This document shows positions 1-9,359 of a stretch of DNA of 41,809 bases, piece after piece. Made by a program: the position numbers and the translations under genes. Source of the DNA: Pollutimonas subterranea (GTDB lineage Bacteria > Pseudomonadota > Gammaproteobacteria > Burkholderiales > Burkholderiaceae_B); the NCBI RefSeq assembly GCF_002849655.1, contig NZ_PDNW01000025.1, forward strand, positions 1 to 41,809, read 5' to 3'. How positions within the stretch are numbered: the stretch's first letter is position 1; the number at the start of each line of letters is the position of its first letter. The notes under the pieces were generated by a model. The model saw nothing but the letters and a program-made list of their open reading frames with translations. It was not told the DNA's origin and made no database searches.

Positions 1-333
1 GCCAACAGGCTTTTGGTTTCACTGCGCTTCGCCGTCTGCACCGCGGGTAAACCCTAGGTGTTGGAGCAGCGAAGAACGAAACTATAGCACAGGTATTTTG
101 TGCCGCGCAAACGAAAAACGGGGAAATTAGCAGGAAAAACGAGGGCTGACGATCGAAGTTGGCGTAAGCCCTTGAAACAAAACGGTAAGATATTTTTAAC
201 CGGAATGAAATAATTTGGGGTCACTGGCCCTATGCACGAGAAAGACGAGGAAAATGGGCTGATTTAATGAACTCGGTCTCCGTAAATCGATGACAAGTGC
301 ATTTATCGTTGTCCAGCTGCTTCCGAATCCGAC
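1..333. other. Gene-free left edge
   Basis: I see no credible coding region, RNA gene or mobile element here. The first 90 bases look like the upstream region of a gene lying to the left on the minus strand, but nothing identifies that gene. Confidence 0.4.
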
Positions 334-543
334 TTCTCTCTATATTGCTCCTTGTACATATAGAGAGATAAAGCGGCTTTCTTTCTATAGGACGAAGACA
401 GCCCTGTCTATATATGGATAGGAAAAGTTCCGCCCTCTCTCGTCCTCTCTATATATGTACAGAGAGGACGCAACCTTGTCTATATATAGAGCGCGCAGTC
501 AGCCCTGTATATATATAGAGAGAGATCCCCTATATATAGAGAC
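334..543. repeat. Cluster of short TATATA-centred repeats with one strong hairpin
   Basis: About eight imperfect copies of a motif like TCTATATATAGAG lie in 210 bases, in both orientations: near 334-346, 354-369, 380-390, 405-422, 444-466, 478-491, 505-523 and 530-542. The best copy forms a perfect inverted repeat with arms CGTCCTCTCT (441-450) and AGAGAGGACG (461-470) around a 10-base loop. The spacing is irregular and there are no conserved spacers, so this is not a CRISPR array. It lies just past the stop codon of the minus-strand thioesterase gene, so it could act as a 3' processing or termination region, or be a small decayed repeat element. Function unknown. Confidence 0.6.
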
Positions 544-559
544 CGCCGCCTCGAAGTTC

Positions 560-1027
560 CTAGGCCCGGTCGGCTGGCCTGTCGCGCACGCACATTAATG
601 TCTGTTGTCCTACCGCGACCAACACGCGTTCCCCGGAATGAACGGCGAATACCTCGAGATGGCATATCGTCAAGGTGCGCCCCGAGCGGACCACCTTCCC
701 GACTGCTTCCAGGTGATCGCCCCTGGCAGGAGCGATAAGATTGACTTTGAATTCCACCGTAAGCACCGAGCTTCCGGCAGGAAACAGGGTGAGCCCTGCA
801 AAGCCCCCCGCTGTGTCGGCAATGGCACTGGTGCCGCCGGCGTGAAAATATCCATGCTGCTGCGTCAACTCATCGCGAAACGGCAACTTGATATGAACCT
901 CGCCAGGTTCAATCGCGATAAGCGTTGCTCCCAAATGGCGCATCAAACCCTGGCGATCAAAACTGTCACGCACGCGCTTCTTCATATCGGCGGCGTCTTC
1001 CAAAGCCGGCTGTTCTTTTTGCGTCAT
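560..1027 (-). CDS. PaaI-family hotdog-fold thioesterase
   Basis: This is a 155-residue protein of the PaaI/YbgC-type hotdog superfamily, which hydrolyses acyl-CoA or aryl-CoA thioesters in the cytoplasm. The diagnostic segment is HGYFHAGGTSAIADTAGG at about residues 58-75, where the family carries its active-site helix and an acidic residue. The remaining residues form the expected beta-sheet, including LTVEFKVNLIAPARGD. The length matches single-domain family members. The ATG at 1025-1027 is followed downstream by no better start. It lies 90 bases after the DUF808 gene on the same strand, so it may or may not belong to that transcript. The substrate is not predictable; a role in aromatic-acid detoxification is only a family-level guess. 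Confidence 0.88.
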   Translation of the reverse strand: MTQKEQPALEDAADMKKRVRDSFDRQGLMRHLGATLIAIEPGEVHIKLPFRDELTQQHGYFHAGGTSAIADTAGGFAGLTLFPAGSSVLTVEFKVNLIAPARGDHLEAVGKVVRSGRTLTICHLEVFAVHSGERVLVAVGQQTLMCVRDRPADRA

Positions 1028-1117
1028 CGGATGCTCCCCTTATATTATTAGTAGGCAGAGCGTATCAGGATTCCCCGGCCGAAAGCAAAAGCGCTTCCGC
1101 CACGCTGGTGGTGGAAA

Positions 1118-2110
1118 TCAGTGAGGTGCCTCATTGGACCCACCGGACTTGTTCGATCTTCCCAGGATACGCTGCACCAGCTTTACAAGCACAAGAGCAA
1201 TACCACCCGCTATGATCCCGACCAACGCGTTGATCAGGGTGGGTGCCACCCAATTAATCGTCGACCCCAGCGCGCCGGCCAACCCCGACGTGGCGGAATG
1301 GACGAGGTCATGCGAGTAGGTCTCGGCGCCTGGAATACCGTGCATGAGTATGCCGCCACCGACCAGGAACATGGCAATCGTCCCAACGATGGACAGTGTC
1401 TTCATTAGATAAGGCGCGACGGATAGAATCGCAACACCAACTCCGCGTGTGGCTTTGTGCAAGACACCATCGCCATGCCGTTGGCTAAGATATAGGCCAG
1501 CATCGTCCAACTTCACGACAGCAGCCACGAACCCGTACACACCGACAGTCATGATAAGCGCGACACTCGCCACAACCAGGGCCTGGGTACTAAACACTGC
1601 GCTGGCGACTGTGCCCAGCGTAATGGCGATGATTTCAGCCGACAGAATGAAGTCGGTGCGTATGGCGCCTTTGATCTTGGTCTCTTCCGGAGTGGGGCCG
1701 GACGTATCGAAGGCCTTAGTGATATCGGCGGGCGGCGGCGCCCCGGGAACCACCAAATGCGCTTTGTCTTGCGGATGCAGCAGACTATGCACCACCTTCT
1801 CGACACCTTCATAGCACAGGTATATGCCGCCCAGCATCAGCAATGGCGTAATTGCCTGAGGCACAAACGCGCTGATGGCAAGCGCGGCCGGCACAATGAT
1901 CAACTTATTGACAAAGGAGCCCTTCGCCACCGCCCAGACAACTGGCAGCTCTCGCTTGGCCACCACACCGCTTACCTGTTGTGCGTTCAGTGCAATGTCG
2001 TCGCCGAGCACGCCCGCTGTTTTCTTACTCGCTGCTTTGGTCAGAAGCGCCACATCGTCCAACACACTGGCGATGTCATCCAGTAAGGTAAGTAAGCTGG
2101 CTCCAGCCAT
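1118..2110 (-). CDS. DUF808 (YedI-like) inner-membrane protein
   Basis: This 330-residue protein matches the DUF808/YedI family of integral inner-membrane proteins, which have no established function. The N-terminal signature MAGASLLTLLDDIASVLDDVA, followed by a lysine-rich turn and the stretch RELPVVWAVAKGSF, is typical. Several hydrophobic segments follow (around 70-100, 155-210, 220-255, and 280-315). The ATG at 2108-2110 has a good Shine-Dalgarno (AAGGA) and lies only 13 bases after the stop of the efflux outer-membrane factor, so it is probably cotranscribed with the pump. This placement does not prove a role in efflux. Confidence 0.9.
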   Translation of the reverse strand: MAGASLLTLLDDIASVLDDVALLTKAASKKTAGVLGDDIALNAQQVSGVVAKRELPVVWAVAKGSFVNKLIIVPAALAISAFVPQAITPLLMLGGIYLCYEGVEKVVHSLLHPQDKAHLVVPGAPPPADITKAFDTSGPTPEETKIKGAIRTDFILSAEIIAITLGTVASAVFSTQALVVASVALIMTVGVYGFVAAVVKLDDAGLYLSQRHGDGVLHKATRGVGVAILSVAPYLMKTLSIVGTIAMFLVGGGILMHGIPGAETYSHDLVHSATSGLAGALGSTINWVAPTLINALVGIIAGGIALVLVKLVQRILGRSNKSGGSNEAPH

Positions 2111-2123
2111 CGGCAGTCCTTAT

Positions 2124-3644
2124 TCATTGATCGAACTTCGGACTGTACAACCGCGCCGTGTCAGTAGCGAGTGTCGTTACATCTGGAATAACCGGGTTCC
2201 AGCCCCCGCCTATTGCCCGAATCAGATTGACCGCCGCATGGGCCCTATCACCATACAGAAGCACTGCTGCGCGTTTTTGCTGAAGAACGGCCCGGTCGGC
2301 GTCGATCACATCAAGATAACTGGTGGAACCCTCGCGGTACTGAATCTGTGAAAGCTCCGCCGCCCGGGCGGCTGACTGCACAGCCGTATCCTGGACGTCG
2401 GTCTGCGAACCCAGAATGCGCAAGCTGGACAAATTATCCTCAACCTCCCGGAATGCGTTCAATACGGTCTGGCGGTATATAGCCACCTCTTCTTCGTATT
2501 CGGCGCGCGCGCGATCCAGGCCCGCCTGGCGTTGTCCGCCATCGAAAATAGGCAGTGACAACATCGTTCCCACGAAAGGCCCTAACAGGAATGCCCGGCT
2601 GGACCACTCGAACAAGTCGCTTAACTGCGAAGATTCGTATCCCCCAGTGCCGGTGATGTTCAAGCGCGGAAAAAATGCGGCCTTAGCAGCCCCTATCCGG
2701 GCATTTGCGGCCGCCATGGCGCGCTCGGCTGCTGCAATGTCGGGACGACGTTCCAGCAGCGACGAAGGTAATCCCGCCGGAATTCCCACCGCGACCGACT
2801 CCAGCGGTTGCGGCGCCAATTCAAAATTGGAGGGAGGCTTGCCCAGCAAGATGGCTAGGGCATGTTCGGCGATCGCCCGCTGGCGATCGACGCCCAGCGA
2901 TTCAGACCGAGCGGAATCCAGTTCGGTGCGAGCGCGCGCCACATCAAGTTCGCTGATATCCCCTTCCGCGTAGCGACGCTCGATAAGTTCCAGCGTCTGT
3001 TTGCGCAGTTCCACCGTGTCGCGGTAGAGCGCTTTTTCCGCATCAAGCCGGCGAACCAGAAAGTACGCTTGAGCAACGTCTGCCTGCAATGCCAGCAGTA
3101 CGGAACGAAATAACGCCTGGTATTGCTGCGCGCCGGCCGTCGCCGCATCGACCTGGGAAGCCACGCGCCCGAACAGATCTACCTCGTATGAGACACCTGC
3201 CTGCGCGCGCCATAACGTGAGTGGCGGATTGGAAGCATCTTCCGAAAGACCTTGAGACGCATTGGATGTCCGTTGCCGCGTGGGTCCAAAGCCCGCATCG
3301 ACACGGGGAAAAAGTCCTGAGCGCGCATCTTTGGTCAGGGCGCGGGCCTGCGCCACTCGTGCCGCGGCCGCCTTCAAGTCCTGATTGGCCGCCATGGCCT
3401 GCTCTTCAAGCTCATCCAGACGAGCGTCATGGAAGACCGCCCACCAACGGCCACGTTCCAGGCTGTCGGAGGGTTGCGCTTCTTTCCATCGTTCGGCCGC
3501 CTCGGGCGACATGGAGGCTTCCTTGAACGCGGCGGGTACGTCAACGTCCGGACGCTGGTATTGGGGGCCGACTGCGCATCCAGCCAGCACCAGCACGGTG
3601 GCGCCAAGGCCAAGTGTGAATCGTAAAGACTTGTTCATGATCAT
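2124..3644 (-). CDS. RND efflux outer-membrane factor, OprM/NodT-type lipoprotein
   Basis: This is a 506-residue TolC-class outer-membrane channel that completes a tripartite drug-efflux pump. The N-terminus is a lipoprotein signal peptide ending in LAGC, so the mature protein is lipid-anchored at that cysteine. After it comes GPQYQRPDVDVP, the usual OprM/NodT start. Two outer-membrane efflux repeats follow (about 80-270 and 290-480), with the typical PLFDGGQRQAGLD-type strand in the second. It lies 12 bases after the pump gene. Two in-frame ATGs (3644 and 3638) are possible; the Shine-Dalgarno GGA sits near both. The length is normal for the family. Confidence 0.95.
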   Translation of the reverse strand: MIMNKSLRFTLGLGATVLVLAGCAVGPQYQRPDVDVPAAFKEASMSPEAAERWKEAQPSDSLERGRWWAVFHDARLDELEEQAMAANQDLKAAAARVAQARALTKDARSGLFPRVDAGFGPTRQRTSNASQGLSEDASNPPLTLWRAQAGVSYEVDLFGRVASQVDAATAGAQQYQALFRSVLLALQADVAQAYFLVRRLDAEKALYRDTVELRKQTLELIERRYAEGDISELDVARARTELDSARSESLGVDRQRAIAEHALAILLGKPPSNFELAPQPLESVAVGIPAGLPSSLLERRPDIAAAERAMAAANARIGAAKAAFFPRLNITGTGGYESSQLSDLFEWSSRAFLLGPFVGTMLSLPIFDGGQRQAGLDRARAEYEEEVAIYRQTVLNAFREVEDNLSSLRILGSQTDVQDTAVQSAARAAELSQIQYREGSTSYLDVIDADRAVLQQKRAAVLLYGDRAHAAVNLIRAIGGGWNPVIPDVTTLATDTARLYSPKFDQ

Positions 3645-3656
3645 TATTCCGTATTG

Positions 3657-6600
3657 TCAGTGTCCAGCGGTTGGCGCCGCTGCGGGGGCTTCGTGTGCGG
3701 TGGCAGAGTGCAGTTCGCCCTTGCCCATGGAACGCAGCAACACGTAGAACACCGGCGTAAGGAACAAACCGAACAAGGTCACTCCCAGCATGCCGAAGAA
3801 CACGGCCACACCCATCGCATGGCGCATCTCGGATCCGGCTCCTGAAGACAGCACCAGCGGAACCACACCCATGATGAACGCGATCGAGGTCATGAGGATA
3901 GGCCGAAGACGCAGCCGGCTTGCCTCGATTGCGGCCTTCAGCGGAGTCGCGCCCTGCAATTCAAGCTCACGCGCAAATTCGACAATCAGGATGGCATTCT
4001 TGCAGGCCAGCCCCACGAGCACCATTAGTCCTATCTGCGTGAAAATATTGTTGTCGCCCCCGGTGAGCCACACTCCCCCGAGCGCCGCAAGAATGCTCAT
4101 GGGCACAATAAGAATGACCGCCAGCGGCAAGGTCAGGCTTTCATACAAAGCCGCCAGCACCAGGAACACCAGCAGTACGCTGATGGGGAATATCCAGATG
4201 CCCGCATTGCCAGCCAGGATCTGCTGATAGGTCAGATCAGTCCATTCGAACTTGACCCCGCGCGGGAGTGTCTTGTCGGCGATGCGTTCCGCCGCGGCCT
4301 GCGCCTGGTCCGACGAATACCCCGGTGCCGGGCCACTATTGATGTCTGCTGCGGTATAGCCGTTATAGCGGACCACCATCTCGGGTCCGTAGGAAGGCGT
4401 AACCTTCACCAGCGAAGACAAGGGAACCATGTCGCCATCGCGATTTCGAGTCTTTAACTGGAGGATGTCTTCAGGTTGCGAGCGGTACGGCGCATCAGCT
4501 TGCGCTCTCACCTGATACACCCGGCCAAACCGGTTGAAATCGTTCACATACAGAGAGCCCAGGTAAATCTGCATGGTGTCGAAGACATCTGTCACCGGCA
4601 CGCCCAATTGCTTTGCTTTTACCCTATCCAGGTCCACATCGAGCTGCGGCACATTGATTTGATAGCTGGAAAACGCGGGGCCCAATTCCGGCGTCTTGCG
4701 CGCCTCGGCAAGGAATGCCTGCACCGCCGCGTCGAGTTGCGCATAACCGATGGCGGCCCGGTCTTCGATCTGCAGCTTGAACCCCCCGACTGTTCCCAGC
4801 CCCATGACCGGTGGCGGCGGGAAAACGGCTATGTATGAATCGTTGATGGAAAGATACTTCTGGTTCAGTGCAGCGGCGATACCGTTGGCCGAGAGCTCCG
4901 AGTCGCCGCGCTCGTCGAAGGGTTTAAGCATCACGAACACAATCCCGGCACTGGAGCTGTTCGTAAATCCATTGATGGACAGTCCCGGAAAAGCAATGGC
5001 GCTTTCGACGCCTGGTTGCTCCAATGCGATATCGGTCATGCTGCGAATCACCTGCTCGGTCCGATCCAGGGATGCGCCGTTGGGCAATTGAGCAAAGCTG
5101 ATGAGATACTGTTTATCTTGTGCCGGGACAAAACCGCCGGGCACGATATACGACACGCCCACCGTCATTGCGAGCAGTACGAGATACACACCCATCGACG
5201 ACGCCTTGCGCGAAATGACGCCCGATACTCCCCGGGCATACTGATCCGACGATCGGGCAAAGAAGCCATTGAACCGCGAAAAAAAGCCGCCCAATAGCCG
5301 GTCCATGGAACGGGTCAGCCAGTCCGGCTTTTCATCGTGCCCCTTCAATAGCAATGCGGCCAGCGCCGGCGACAGCGTCAGGGAATTGAACGCTGAAATC
5401 ACCGTAGAAATGGCTATCGTCATGGCGAACTGCTTGAAGAACTGCCCGGTTAGCCCTGTCATGAACGCAAGCGGCACGAAAACGGCGACCAGGGTCAATG
5501 CGATGGCCACAATAGGCCCACTGACCTCCCGCATGGCGCGATAGGTGGCATCCCGGGGAGACAATCCCTCCGCGATATTGCGCTCGACGTTTTCCACCAC
5601 CACAATGGCGTCGTCCACCACAATACCTATGGCGAGCACCAGTCCGAAAAGAGACAGCGCATTAATGGTGTACCCGAAGGCCAACATCAAGGCAAAAGTG
5701 CCAACGATGGAAACCGGCACCGCGAGCAAGGGAATGATCGAGGCTCGCCAGGTCTGCAGGAAGATGATGACCACCAGCACGACCAGGGCAATGGCTTCTA
5801 GCAGCGTCACCACAACCGCCTTGATGCTCGCACGAACAAACTGCGTGGGGTCATAGGCGATGCGGCTTTCGACAGATGCCGGGAAGTCCGCGGAAAGTTC
5901 GTCCATGACCGCACGAACCTGGTCGGATACGGCAAGGGCGTTGGCACCGGGTGCCTGCATGATGCCTATGCCGACGGCCGACTCGTTATCGAGCAGGGAT
6001 CGCAAGCCATATTCCGAGGCCGCAAGCTCTATGCGCGCCACGTCAGCCAGTCGCGTCACTCCTCCGTCAGATGACGTCTTGAGCACGATATCGGCGAACT
6101 CGGCCTCAGTGTGCAACCGTCCTTGTGTGTTGATTGAAAACTGCAAGGGCACATCCGGCAGGTTCGGCGAGGCGCCAATCACGCCCGCAGCCACCTGTAC
6201 ATTCTGTTCGCGTATGGCGGCGACCACGTCAGCGGCGGTGAGCCCGCGTTGCGCCACTTTTTGTGGGTTCAACCACACACGCATGGAGTAATTTCCACCA
6301 CCCCACAGCTGCACCTCGCCTACCCCCTCGATACGAGCCAGCCGGTCCTTGACATTGAGAACCGCATAATTGCGCAGGTACGTCATGTCGTAGCGGCCGT
6401 CGGGAGAAACAAGATGCACGACCATTGTCAGCGTCGGAGAGCTCTTTACCGTGGTCACACCCAATCGCTGCACGTCTTCCGGCAATCGTGGCAATGCCTG
6501 CGACACGCGATTCTGCACCAACTGCTGCGCCTTGTCGGGATCCATGCCAAGGTTGAAGTGTATGGTCACAGCCAGGTTCCCATCGCTATTCGCCTGGGAT

Positions 6601-6842
6601 TGCATATACAGCATTTCCTCGACGCCGTTGATGGACTCTTCCAGCGGGGCGGCGACCGTTTCGGCAATGACCTTGGGATTGGCGCCAGGATACTGGGCAC
6701 GCACCACAACGGAGGGCGGGACGACTTCCGGATACTCGGAAATGGGCAGCTGAAACACAGCCAGTGCCCCTGCAAGCAGGATCAAGACCGACAACACTCC
6801 CGCGAAGATGGGCCGGTCGATAAAGAACTTGGAGATATTCAT
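3657..6842 (-). CDS. RND multidrug efflux pump, HAE1 family (MexF/AcrB type)
   Basis: This 1061-residue inner-membrane proton/drug antiporter is of normal full length. It starts MNISKFFIDRPIFAGVLSVL, the usual first transmembrane helix, and continues with LPISEYPEVVPP and YPGANPKVI as in MexF-type pumps. The proton-relay aspartate pair lies in transmembrane helix 4 (LAIGIVVDDAIVVVENVE, about residues 400-420). The two large periplasmic loops and the second six-helix bundle with its conserved lysine region (LVGLACKNAILIVEFA) are present. It is the middle gene of the adaptor-pump-channel operon. Overall resemblance is closest to MexF-like members, whose substrates commonly include chloramphenicol and quinolones, but substrates cannot be assigned from sequence. 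Confidence 0.97.
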   Translation of the reverse strand: MNISKFFIDRPIFAGVLSVLILLAGALAVFQLPISEYPEVVPPSVVVRAQYPGANPKVIAETVAAPLEESINGVEEMLYMQSQANSDGNLAVTIHFNLGMDPDKAQQLVQNRVSQALPRLPEDVQRLGVTTVKSSPTLTMVVHLVSPDGRYDMTYLRNYAVLNVKDRLARIEGVGEVQLWGGGNYSMRVWLNPQKVAQRGLTAADVVAAIREQNVQVAAGVIGASPNLPDVPLQFSINTQGRLHTEAEFADIVLKTSSDGGVTRLADVARIELAASEYGLRSLLDNESAVGIGIMQAPGANALAVSDQVRAVMDELSADFPASVESRIAYDPTQFVRASIKAVVVTLLEAIALVVLVVIIFLQTWRASIIPLLAVPVSIVGTFALMLAFGYTINALSLFGLVLAIGIVVDDAIVVVENVERNIAEGLSPRDATYRAMREVSGPIVAIALTLVAVFVPLAFMTGLTGQFFKQFAMTIAISTVISAFNSLTLSPALAALLLKGHDEKPDWLTRSMDRLLGGFFSRFNGFFARSSDQYARGVSGVISRKASSMGVYLVLLAMTVGVSYIVPGGFVPAQDKQYLISFAQLPNGASLDRTEQVIRSMTDIALEQPGVESAIAFPGLSINGFTNSSSAGIVFVMLKPFDERGDSELSANGIAAALNQKYLSINDSYIAVFPPPPVMGLGTVGGFKLQIEDRAAIGYAQLDAAVQAFLAEARKTPELGPAFSSYQINVPQLDVDLDRVKAKQLGVPVTDVFDTMQIYLGSLYVNDFNRFGRVYQVRAQADAPYRSQPEDILQLKTRNRDGDMVPLSSLVKVTPSYGPEMVVRYNGYTAADINSGPAPGYSSDQAQAAAERIADKTLPRGVKFEWTDLTYQQILAGNAGIWIFPISVLLVFLVLAALYESLTLPLAVILIVPMSILAALGGVWLTGGDNNIFTQIGLMVLVGLACKNAILIVEFARELELQGATPLKAAIEASRLRLRPILMTSIAFIMGVVPLVLSSGAGSEMRHAMGVAVFFGMLGVTLFGLFLTPVFYVLLRSMGKGELHSATAHEAPAAAPTAGH

Positions 6843-6857
6843 GAGAGTCCAGTCGGT

Positions 6858-8048
6858 TCAGGAGTTATCGGCGGAGTTGGAGGCGAGCTTTGGAGGTTCA
6901 GTCGCCAGCGCCGGCCTGGGGGCCACCACATCGCCTGGCCGGATGCGCTGCAACCCATTGACAACGATGCGCTCCCCAGCTTTCAAGCCGGTTTCAACCA
7001 CGCTCCGTCCCTTGCGGCTGGTACCCAGATGGACCTCCCGGTATGCCGTCTTGTTGCTTTCATCCACGACCACGACGAAACGCTTGTTCTGGTCAGTGCC
7101 GATTGCGCGATCATCGATCAGCACGGCCTCATGCGGAGCACTTCCGCCCAAGCGGATACGCGCGTACAGACCCGGCACCAGGGAGCCATCAGGATTGTCG
7201 AACACCGCACGCACCCGTATGGTTCCTGATGACGTGTCCATCGTGTTGTCGATAGAGGCGAGTTTTCCAGGCCGCGGATGGTTTTCCTCGTTAGCCAGAC
7301 CGAGATATACAGGTACTTCGCGATCCCCCGAAACCCTGGCCGGATTCACGACCTTCAGGAAGCTTTGTTCGTCAACGTCAAACGAGGCATAAAGCCGCGA
7401 TACCGAAACCAGCGAGGTCAAGGGCACCGATCCTGCTCCCGCTGCCACGACATTGCCCGGCGTCACTTCCGCTCGGGACACTCGTCCGGAAATCGGTGCG
7501 AGTATCCGCGTATGCTCCAGGTTCAGCCGCGCCGATTCCAGCGTCGCCTCGGCCGCCTGCAGATCGGCTACCGCACGTCGCGAGGCATTGCGCTTCTCTT
7601 CATAGTCGCGCCGGGCGATGGCGTTGTTATCCAGCAAGCGTTTTCCTCTTGCCAGATCGGAGCCTGTATATGCAACACGGGCCTCTGCGGAAACCACCAG
7701 CGCTTTGGCGTGATCCACGGCGGCTTGATACGGCCGGGGATCTATGGTGAACAACACATCGCCTTTCTTGACCAGGCTACCGTCGGTGAAATGAACGGTC
7801 GTCAAGGTACCAGACACCAAGGGTCGGACGACGACCTGGTCGACCGCCTCAAGCCGGCCTGAATAATCGTGCCAGTCAGTAATGGTTTGACTTTCGACCG
7901 TCGCAACGTCCACGGCGGCCGCGGGTACAGGAGGAGACGCTGCGGACTCTTGGGCGGTACCCGCGTAAACACGAAGTACTGCAATACCTCCAATCAGGGC
8001 CGCGGTGGCAATGGCCAGCACGGCGTATCGCTTGCGTAGAAAAAACAT
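6858..8048 (-). CDS. RND efflux periplasmic adaptor (membrane fusion protein, MexE/AcrA type)
   Basis: This protein of 396 residues bridges the pump and the outer-membrane channel. An N-terminal membrane segment (RYAVLAIATAALIGGIAVL) anchors it. It then shows the split lipoyl domain (VVRPLVSGTLTTVHFTDGS and later GRVSRAEVTPGNVV), an alpha-hairpin with heptad-like charge pattern, and a beta-barrel. I chose the ATG at 8046-8048 because GAGGA lies just upstream; a longer reading frame begins at 8126 but adds a non-conserved leader. It is the first gene of the efflux operon, with the pump 15 bases downstream, and is divergent from a LysR gene that may regulate it. Confidence 0.94.
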   Translation of the reverse strand: MFFLRKRYAVLAIATAALIGGIAVLRVYAGTAQESAASPPVPAAAVDVATVESQTITDWHDYSGRLEAVDQVVVRPLVSGTLTTVHFTDGSLVKKGDVLFTIDPRPYQAAVDHAKALVVSAEARVAYTGSDLARGKRLLDNNAIARRDYEEKRNASRRAVADLQAAEATLESARLNLEHTRILAPISGRVSRAEVTPGNVVAAGAGSVPLTSLVSVSRLYASFDVDEQSFLKVVNPARVSGDREVPVYLGLANEENHPRPGKLASIDNTMDTSSGTIRVRAVFDNPDGSLVPGLYARIRLGGSAPHEAVLIDDRAIGTDQNKRFVVVVDESNKTAYREVHLGTSRKGRSVVETGLKAGERIVVNGLQRIRPGDVVAPRPALATEPPKLASNSADNS

Positions 8049-8282
8049 GGTAGTCCTCGTGTTGCTTGGCAATGCCTGGCACAGGAAGAAGTCGGCGAGG
8101 ATACGCAACTTTCTTGTGCGGAGCATATGAATTCTGAAAAAGAGCGAGTATTATTTACTTTTCGCGGAAACGGATAAATACCTCCTTTCCGTCTTCACTA
8201 TTCGAGAACTCCCAACAATGCAGTCAGCGTCCGTGTCATGAACACCCGCACTCTGGTTGCGACACCGCATTAAGGAAACGCC
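8049..8282. promoter_or_regulatory. Divergent promoter region between efflux operon and LysR gene
   Basis: This 234-base gap lies between two divergently transcribed units, the efflux operon and a LysR regulator, an arrangement in which the regulator often controls its neighbour. An AT-rich stretch occurs around 8145-8190. I could not fix a convincing LysR box or promoter elements by eye. Confidence 0.4.
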
Positions 8283-9299
8283 ATGGACCGCTTCCAGGCC
8301 ATGCAGGTCTTTACACGAGTAGTGGACGCGAACAGCTTTACGCTGGCCGCGGACACACTCGGTCTACCCCGCGCCACCGTGACGACCACCATCCAGGGGC
8401 TGGAGCGGCTGCTGAAGGTGCGATTGCTGAATCGCACCACGCGCCGCCTGAGCCTTACGCCGGATGGCGCGGCGTATTACGACCACTGCGTACGAATACT
8501 CGCCGACATAGAAGACGCGGAGGCATCGTTTCTTGATGTGACGCGAGGACCGAAAGGTCGATTGCGCATCGATACGCCGCCGTCCATCGGGCGACTGATA
8601 TTGCTGCCCGCCTTATGCGAATTTCATAGCCGCTATCCCGACATCGAGCTAGCGATCGGCATGAGCGACCGGCCCGTCGACATGGTCCAGGAAGCCGTCG
8701 ACTGCGTGATCAGGGTGGGCGAACTGCGGGATTCGAGCATGGTCGCAAAGCGCATCGGCACATTCGAAAGCATCACCTGTGCCGCCCCGTCCTATCTGGA
8801 GCGCTACGGGGAACCGCAAACCATAAACGAACTGGATAAGCACCTCGCCGTCCATTATTTTTCGGGGCGCAGCAGCAAAAATATAGATTGGAGTTTCACG
8901 GTAGACGGGCAGGTGAAGGAAGTGGCCGTTAAAGGTGCCGTATCGGTCAATGATGCAGAAGCCTATGTGACCTGCGGACTGAAGGGATTTGGCATCATCC
9001 AGCCAGCCCGATATATGGTTGCGGCGCATTTGGAATCCGGCGCGCTGCGCGAGATTCTGCCGGCCTGGAAACCGCAATCGATGCCGATCTCCGCGGTCTA
9101 TCTGCACAACCGCCACCTATCACCCAAAGTCCGGGTTTTTGTAGACTGGATAAGTGAACTGTTCCAGCGCTGCCCGTTGCTGGGCACATGCGCTTCCGAC
9201 ATGGCCGGCACAGAAGAATGCCGGTTCGCGGGCCGCGTTGCGCCCCACACAATACGGGAAATCATGGAACGCGAACCTGTGAAGGAAAGTATCTTCTGA
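8283..9299 (+). CDS. LysR-family transcriptional regulator, divergent from efflux operon
   Basis: This 338-residue regulator has an N-terminal winged helix-turn-helix (about residues 1-60, FTRVVDANSFTLAADTLGLPRATVTTTIQGLE) and a periplasmic-binding-protein-like effector domain (about 90-300). It falls in the DmlR/AaeR-like LysR subgroup, as judged by NRTTRRLSLTPDGAAYYDHC, rather than the MexT subgroup. The ATG at 8283 has AAGGAAA upstream. The C-terminus runs about 30 residues longer than usual. It is divergent from the efflux operon and is the obvious candidate regulator of it, but that is inference from position. It could instead regulate distant genes. Confidence 0.92.
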   Translation: MDRFQAMQVFTRVVDANSFTLAADTLGLPRATVTTTIQGLERLLKVRLLNRTTRRLSLTPDGAAYYDHCVRILADIEDAEASFLDVTRGPKGRLRIDTPPSIGRLILLPALCEFHSRYPDIELAIGMSDRPVDMVQEAVDCVIRVGELRDSSMVAKRIGTFESITCAAPSYLERYGEPQTINELDKHLAVHYFSGRSSKNIDWSFTVDGQVKEVAVKGAVSVNDAEAYVTCGLKGFGIIQPARYMVAAHLESGALREILPAWKPQSMPISAVYLHNRHLSPKVRVFVDWISELFQRCPLLGTCASDMAGTEECRFAGRVAPHTIREIMEREPVKESIF

Positions 9300-9359
9300 C
9301 GGGCATAGCGATTGCTCCCACCCGCACAGACAGCCCCCTGTCGCGAATTAGGAGCATTC

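Noticed and set aside
334-543. Possible CRISPR array
   Set aside because: The repeat units are short, variable and irregularly spaced, with no spacers of constant length and no cas genes nearby.
6249-7229. 326-residue plus-strand frame
   Set aside because: It lies antisense across the ends of the RND pump and adaptor genes, which have clear family motifs; its composition is that of a shadow frame rich in His and Arg.
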